A DNA stretch of 64,000 bases from the NCBI GenBank assembly GCA_016765295.1, contig JAESQF010000085.1, forward strand, positions 1 to 64,000. The letters are read 5' to 3'. The position numbers and the translations under genes are program-made. Source of the stretch: Oleispira sp. (GTDB lineage Bacteria > Pseudomonadota > Gammaproteobacteria > Pseudomonadales > Oceanobacteraceae). Below the pieces are notes generated by a model, which was given only the letters and a program-made list of their open reading frames with translations, did not search any database and had not been told where the DNA came from. Shown here piece after piece: positions 62,025 to 64,000 of the stretch (position 1 is its first letter; every line of letters starts with the position of its first letter).

Positions 62025-63284
62025 ATGATGGAAATCAAACAATATATGCAAACCTTAGGTCAGCAAGCGCGCCAAGCGTCTCGAGCGATGGCTCGTGCGA
62101 CCACTGGGATTAAAAACCAAGCATTATTGAATATTGCAGAACAGATTGAGAGCAGTCGTGAAGGGCTAAAACAAGCCAATGCAAAAGACATGGCGCGTGG
62201 CGAAGAAAACGGCCTAGATGCTGCGTTACTTGATCGTCTTGAGTTAACGGATGACCGCATTGATACCATGCTTGAAGGCCTAAAGCAGGTTGCAGGTTTG
62301 GCTGACCCAGTGGGTGGAATTACCGATTTGAACTATCGCCCAAGCGGAATTCAAGTGGGCAAAATGCGTGTGCCATTAGGTGTTATCGGTATTATTTATG
62401 AGTCTCGTCCAAACGTTACGATTGAAGCGGCTAGCCTGTGCTTAAAGTCGGGCAACGCGACGATCTTACGGGGTGGCTCAGAAGCCATAGAATCAAATCA
62501 AGCATTAGCGGCCTGTATCGCTAAAGGACTTGAAGACGCGGGTTTACCGACACAAGCCGTACAAGTCATTGAAACCACCGATCGCGCAGCGGTGGGTGAA
62601 ATGATCACCATGCCTGAATATGTCGACGTGATTGTTCCTCGTGGTGGCAAAGGCCTGATCGAGCGAGTTAGTCGTGATGCGAAAGTGGCGGTCATCAAAC
62701 ACCTCGATGGTATTTGCCACGTTTATATTGATGATCAAGCCGACTTCGCTAAAGCGACGAATATTGCCATCAACTCAAAAACTCATCGTTATGGCACTTG
62801 CAATACCATGGAAACCTTATTGGTTCACCAGGATATTGCTGACAAAATCTTGCCAGATTTAGCATCGGCTTATACCGCGATTGGAGTTGAGCTACGCGGT
62901 TGTGAAAAAACCATGGCTATTTTGCCTGTTGCCATCGCAGCGACCGCAGAAGATTGGGATACCGAATACCTAGCGCCAATTTTAGCGATTAAGATTGTGG
63001 CCGATTTAGACGAGGCGATTGAACACATCAATGTTCACGGCTCACACCATACCGATACCATCGTCAGTGAAAACTATACTAAGTCACGCCGTTTCTTAGT
63101 TGAAGTTGACTCAAGCTCGGTGATGATTAACGCCTCAACCCGTTTTGCCGATGGTTTTGAATATGGTTTAGGGGCTGAAATTGGTATCTCTACCGATAAA
63201 ATTCACGCTCGTGGTCCTGTCGGCCTTGATGGCTTAACGTCGCAGAAATACGTTGTACTGGGTGACGGCGAAATTCGTAAGTAG
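62025..63284 (+). CDS. proA: Gamma-glutamyl phosphate reductase
   Basis: 419 residues. ProA reduces gamma-glutamyl phosphate to glutamate semialdehyde in proline synthesis. '[20 protein letters not shown]', '[14 protein letters not shown]', '[14 protein letters not shown]', the catalytic cysteine in '[18 protein letters not shown]' and '[20 protein letters not shown]' are present. Two adjacent ATGs (62025, 62028) are possible starts. nadD follows by 2 bp, as in Pseudomonas. Confidence 0.96.
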   Translation: MMEIKQYMQTLGQQARQASRAMARATTGIKNQALLNIAEQIESSREGLKQANAKDMARGEENGLDAALLDRLELTDDRIDTMLEGLKQVAGLADPVGGITDLNYRPSGIQVGKMRVPLGVIGIIYESRPNVTIEAASLCLKSGNATILRGGSEAIESNQALAACIAKGLEDAGLPTQAVQVIETTDRAAVGEMITMPEYVDVIVPRGGKGLIERVSRDAKVAVIKHLDGICHVYIDDQADFAKATNIAINSKTHRYGTCNTMETLLVHQDIADKILPDLASAYTAIGVELRGCEKTMAILPVAIAATAEDWDTEYLAPILAIKIVADLDEAIEHINVHGSHHTDTIVSENYTKSRRFLVEVDSSSVMINASTRFADGFEYGLGAEIGISTDKIHARGPVGLDGLTSQKYVVLGDGEIRK

Positions 63285-63286
63285 AA

Positions 63287-63943
63287 ATGATCAAGCATAT
63301 AGCGTTATTAGGCGGCACCTTCGACCCGATTCATATTGGTCATTTACGGATGGCGGTAGAATTACGCTTGGCAGGTTTTGATGAGGTTCGTCTTATACCT
63401 AATAACGTGCCGCCGCATCGTGAGCAGCCAAAAGCTTCAGCCCAGCAACGTTTAGCTATGATTCAGGCCGCTTGTGATCAGCTATCTCAGCAGGGTATGG
63501 CGGGAATAGTCGCCGACGATATTGAACTTAAGCGAGAGCAGCCTAGTTACAGTATCGCGACGCTTGAGTTGTTACGAAAACAACTACCCAAAGAGACCGC
63601 ATTAAGCTGGGTGATGGGTGATGATGCTTGGGAATCTATTCACAGCTGGCACCGAATAAACGAATTTTTAGGGCTCGCCAACCTAGTAATCATCAACCGG
63701 GGTCATGATAATCAGTTCTCGGTCGATACATTACAAGGACAATGGCTGAAAGAACACGCCACAGAGCTGGATAATTTGTTAGAATGCACCAATGGAAAGC
63801 TAATTCGCCTTAATTGGCGCTTATTAGATGTATCTGCAACCTATTTGCGCAGCTTATTAGCGCAGGGTGAAGGGGCTCAGTTATTGACCCCCGATGTCGT
63901 CTTAAATTACATCGCAGAACACCAACTTTATCAACTTGACTGA
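63287..63943 (+). CDS. nadD: Nicotinate-nucleotide adenylyltransferase
   Basis: 218 residues. NadD adenylates nicotinate mononucleotide in NAD synthesis. The nucleotidyltransferase motif 'LLGGTFDPIHIGHLRMA', 'VRLIPNNVPPHR', 'LSWVMGDDAWESIHSWHR' and the C-terminal 'LLDVSATYLRSLL' (ISxTxxR type) are visible. Located 2 bp after proA and 19 bp before rsfS. Confidence 0.95.
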   Translation: MIKHIALLGGTFDPIHIGHLRMAVELRLAGFDEVRLIPNNVPPHREQPKASAQQRLAMIQAACDQLSQQGMAGIVADDIELKREQPSYSIATLELLRKQLPKETALSWVMGDDAWESIHSWHRINEFLGLANLVIINRGHDNQFSVDTLQGQWLKEHATELDNLLECTNGKLIRLNWRLLDVSATYLRSLLAQGEGAQLLTPDVVLNYIAEHQLYQLD

Positions 63944-63962
63944 AAGCCATAGCGAAAACTCA

Positions 63963-64000
63963 ATGCAAACTGAAGAAATTAAAAAATTAGTTATCAGCGC
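63963..64000 (+). CDS. rsfS: Ribosomal silencing factor RsfS, N-terminal end only
   Basis: The last 38 bases begin an ORF 'MQTEEIKKLVIS', which matches the start of RsfS proteins, and rsfS follows nadD in most gammaproteobacteria. RsfS binds L14 and blocks subunit joining in starvation. The gene runs off the window, so the call depends on 12 codons and context. Confidence 0.75.
   Translation, partial: MQTEEIKKLVIS

Noticed and set aside
61890-62051. 54-residue N-terminal extension of the GGDEF-like protein
   Set aside because: It would overlap the start of divergent proA, has no counterpart in the adjacent paralogue, and an internal ATG at 61889 gives a matching length.

Overview
The window is a continuous stretch of chromosome from a moderately AT-rich gammaproteobacterium. 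Gene order suggests a marine Oceanospirillales-type organism related to Pseudomonas (inference from synteny and protein motifs; no search was run). Two blocks closely match the Pseudomonas arrangement: mlaD-mlaB-ibaG-murA-hisG-hisD-hisC followed by an algW/degS-type protease, and (read on the minus strand) TPR lipoprotein-lolB-ispE-tRNA-Gln-prs-rplY-pth-ychF, divergent from hemA-prfA. Coding density is high. I see no phage, insertion sequence, integron or CRISPR array, and the recognisable genes appear intact.

Layout: 1-5.7 kb holds the end of an outer-membrane lipid transport operon, a BolA protein, murA and three histidine genes. 5.7-11.2 kb holds a GIY-YIG-like protein, a DegS/AlgW protease, a NIF3 protein and two tandem pilU paralogues. 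11.2-18.2 kb (minus) is the ychF to lolB/TPR housekeeping block with a tRNA-Gln. 18.4-25.0 kb (plus) carries hemA, prfA, rmuC, an ecotin, a TfoX C-terminal-domain protein and cmoA-cmoB. 25.1-31.6 kb has small envelope proteins, a double DsbA-like protein and the type II secretion genes gspN-gspC-gspD. 31.7-39.1 kb has maf, sodB, a coiled-coil membrane protein, an acyl-CoA-dehydrogenase-like protein, a pair of related secreted proteins, a lipoprotein, class I fumarase and a pterin dehydratase.

The most unusual region is 39.25-44.46 kb, a compact five-gene operon. In order it encodes an outer-membrane barrel protein with a FlgO/CsgG-like N-terminal domain, a TPR lipoprotein, a 646-residue protein that appears to fuse a FliF RBM3-like periplasmic domain and transmembrane helix to a complete FliG-like motor domain, a MotA-like stator protein and a MotB-like stator protein. 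Together these look like a non-flagellar, ion-driven trans-envelope motor: stator, fused rotor/C-ring scaffold and outer-membrane parts, but no rod, hook, filament, export or switch genes. This is my candidate for an undescribed system.

It is followed by a PhoX-family phosphatase lipoprotein with a convincing triple Pho box upstream, then a diheme lipoprotein paired with a MntP-like membrane protein. 49.0-55.5 kb holds ppnN, a CBS-domain protein, purU, fbp, mpl and ubiX. 55.5-59.6 kb holds an 829-residue protein built from 75-residue acidic calcium-binding supermodules and a leucine-carboxyl-methyltransferase-family protein. A 412-bp gene-free stretch carries palindromic repeats. Next come two tandem membrane proteins with degenerate GGDEF domains that keep the inhibitory-site RxxD motif. 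The window ends with proA-nadD and the first codons of rsfS.
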